From Callipepla californica brunnescens (taxonomy: Eukaryota; Chordata; Aves; Galliformes; Odontophoridae), in NCBI GenBank assembly GCA_023055505.1, contig JALIRH010000001.1:95634530-95698529 (forward strand): a DNA stretch of 64,000 bases, in the 5' to 3' direction. The position numbers and the translations under genes were made by a program. The first letter of the stretch is position 1; each line of letters begins with the position of its first letter. The notes beneath the pieces are model-generated. The model worked only from the letters and a program-made list of their open reading frames with translations, was not told the DNA's origin and did no database searches. Positions 62,023-64,000 of the stretch are shown here, in pieces.

Positions 62023-62640
62023 TTAAATTTCAGGGTAGTTTGAGTACCCCATGAAAACCAGTTCCTGTGATCAAAGTCTACTTTCAGCTGTCTCTGGAAG
62101 ATCAGATCTCATCAGTTTCCTTTTCCTGATCAGGTAGCCAACAGTAAACACAACTGTGTCACCCATATTAGACCTTCCCCTTAATACTCACCCACAAGCT
62201 CCCCATTCATTCACCATTCATCCCCAGGCAGAGCTTGATACACTCACGTTGTTTGGTCTCACAAAGAGCAACTCCACTGTTTCACCTTGCTGCTCTGTCT
62301 CTTCTCAAAACGACATAGCCATCCATGAGAGCATTCCAATCATGTGACCTGTCTCACCATGTCTCCATGGTTTCAATGAGATCATGGTTCTGTGGCTACA
62401 CACAGATTTCCAGTTGTTCCTGTTTATTCTCCGTGCTATGTGTGTCTGTATACAGGCATTTCAGAGAAGAAAAGGGAGCAGAGGATGAAGGTTTCCCTAG
62501 AGAGGTGCAAGAGAATCACCCATAGATATACACACCCCAAGGTGGCTGGTTTTCTGGCTTTTTATTCACTGAAAGACTGTATCTGTTTACAGCATCCCAA
62601 CTTAATTCTCTAGTCCCCTAATAGTAAACATACGAATCAT
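62023..62640 (-). mobile_element. CR1 LINE fragment N, endonuclease and 5' portion (antisense)
   Basis: The complement of 62459-62400 reads LKCLYTDTHSTENKQEQLEI, the start of CR1 ORF2. Going leftward come DLIETMETW, DGYVVLRRDRAAR (near 62300), a VSIKGKV block (near 62180), a WLPDQEKETDEI block (the usual YRPP region, near 62120) and LVFMGYSNYPEI (62023-62060). The catalytic GDFN reads GYSN. 62460-62640 is probably the ORF1-ORF2 junction region, less certain. The piece ends exactly where the 3' portion begins, so at least about 2 kb of reverse-transcriptase sequence is missing. Confidence 0.8.
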
Positions 62641-62795
62641 TTTGAACATTTTCTTTCAACAACTTTGATATGAACATTTTTAGTGGGATTTTGACCCCAT
62701 TTGATAGAACAAAAAGTGCTGTCTGATTCACAGGAGCTCTGCTGATTGAAGACTATTTAATATGTAATTTCTTAATAAAGTGTCAAGTTTTATTT
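62641..62795. other. Short spacer between CR1 N and the hexamer array
   Basis: No feature recognised. Confidence 0.5.
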
Positions 62796-63114
62796 CCTCT
62801 CCTTCTCCTTCTCCTTCTCCTTCTCCTTCTCCTTCTCCTTCTCCTTCTCCTTCTCCTTCTCCTTCTCCTTCTCCTTCTCCTTCTCCTTCTCCTTCTCCTT
62901 CTCCTTCTCCTTCTCCTTCTCCTTCTCCTTCTCCTTCTCCTTCTCCTTTTCCTTTTCCTTCTCCTTCTCCTTCTCCTTCTCCTTCTCCTTCTCCTTCTCC
63001 TTCTCCTTCTCCTTCTCCTTCTCCTTCTCCTTCTCCTTCTCCTTCTCCTTCTCCTTCTCCTTCTCCTTCTCCTTTTTTTCCTTCTTTTCCTTTTCCTTTC
63101 CATTTTCATTTTCA
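62796..63114 (+). repeat. (CTTCTC)n hexanucleotide array
   Basis: About 46 CTTCTC units (62796-63073), with a single interruption of two CCTTTT-type units at about 62946-62959, then a degenerate tail of CTTTTC/CATTTT units to 63114. All pyrimidine on the + strand through the core. Serine-proline frames on + and arginine or lysine-glutamate frames on minus are artefacts. Confidence 0.98.
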
Positions 63115-64000
63115 TTTTTTACAATATAAAGACTCAACAAAGCAGTTTAGAAACAGTTTAGAAAACTATGAAGCAGTTCAAGAAAGATCTTTGTTAAGTA
63201 TTTGTTCCAAATAATTAGGATTAGAATTTAATATTGATAAAGACCTCATTAGTACTATTAGAGATATAGATTAATATATTATTGGTATCCCACATATAGA
63301 CTGAAGACCACATTCCAGAATAAATAAATAAAACATGGTGTAATGCAAATATTTTTTATACAACAAAATCACAGGAAACAATACCCAAGAGTACATGGCC
63401 ATGATGTAATGAGAATCTAATATAACTGGATAAAGAATAATTATCTTGCATTAAGTGATGATGAGCAGATATGTTAAAGTTAAGTTGCAAAAGAATTAAA
63501 AGCAAAATTCTTGTTAAGAAAACGTATTTTAATAACTGGAAAGAATAAAGGAAATCTGTGGAAGATCAGTAAATTCAGAAAGTTTAAAATAGTAAGAAGA
63601 TTGGAACTACTTTAAATCACAGATGTGAAATCTGATATGTATAATACAAGTGAAAGAGAAATGACTGAAAGGAAAATACCGAGGACCTAACTAAATAACT
63701 AATCACTTCATGCTGGGAATTATGTACAACTCAGTTAAGGAGAAAATAAAGTCCTCCGTGTGATGTTTTACAGCAGTTGTTGAGATGTGGGTAAATATTA
63801 CTCATATGAGAAATCCATTTATGCATTTTTGACCTTGATCATATCAGTGCAAAAAAGGATTTACAGAGGTAAGCTGGGAATGTATGAGCAGTACCATGAA
63901 CACATCAACTGAACAGTTAAGTCTTGAAGGTCAGAACACGTAGGAGAAAAGTGAGACCTGCCAACTCTCATGCTGAGGTGGACCTTGAAAAGGAAATTAA
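63115..64000. other. Non-coding stretch to the right edge
   Basis: AT-rich, with no gene or repeat family recognised. Confidence 0.5.

Noticed and set aside
62780..63214. Serine-proline and arginine or lysine-glutamate repeat proteins on both strands
   Set aside because: All are translations of the CTTCTC hexamer array, and mutually overlapping frames are open for the same reason.

Overview
The window looks like a gene-poor, AT-rich piece of a bird genome. The diagnostic signal is the interspersed repeat content. I recognise fourteen fragments of CR1 (chicken repeat 1) LINEs, covering roughly 11-12 kb. Several end in the CR1-type octamer tail (ATTCTATG or ATCTATGA units), and there is one avian-style solo LTR. 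I see no SINE with a long A tail, no bacterial operon structure, no CRISPR array, and no rRNA or tRNA gene. No intact cellular protein-coding gene could be supported. Almost all open reading frames over 60 codons are chance frames in AT-rich DNA, frames across microsatellites, or CR1 reverse-transcriptase remnants.

Layout. 1-2830: two decayed CR1 ORF2 copies in the same orientation, the second split by a 574 bp solo LTR (1986-2559). 5046-5996: the best-preserved CR1, with an open C-terminal ORF2 frame, followed by a 508 bp TTTC/TTCC array (6063-6570). 7885-8228: short CR1 3' end. 8229-16450: no recognised genes, scattered simple repeats. 16451-16511: a candidate internal exon of unknown gene, the only hint of host coding sequence. 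16945-20316: two CR1 copies. 26216-28560: a drifting pentanucleotide minisatellite and four CR1 fragments in both orientations. 32025-33310: two CR1 3' ends. 35505-38320: the longest CR1, carrying relics of the ORF1 esterase, ORF2 endonuclease and part of the reverse transcriptase. 38321-61841: more than 23 kb of mostly unannotatable non-coding DNA, with a CCTTTT hexamer array at 54114-54291. 61842-62640: an antisense CR1 whose endonuclease region is joined directly to its 3' end. 62796-63114: a CTTCTC hexamer array.

The window therefore records retrotransposon history, not a working gene set. CR1 copies are mostly 5'-truncated, as expected from target-primed reverse transcription, but three also lack the reverse-transcriptase core. 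No complete CR1 ORF1 plus ORF2 is present, so no element here looks autonomous. I did not find a convincing undescribed system. The items most worth a second look are the candidate exon, the centrally deleted CR1 copies, the LTR nested in CR1 with a CpG-decay signature in its target-site duplication, and the unusually long polypurine/polypyrimidine arrays. All family assignments were made by eye from remembered protein and consensus features, not by alignment, so CR1 boundaries are approximate (about 10-30 bp).
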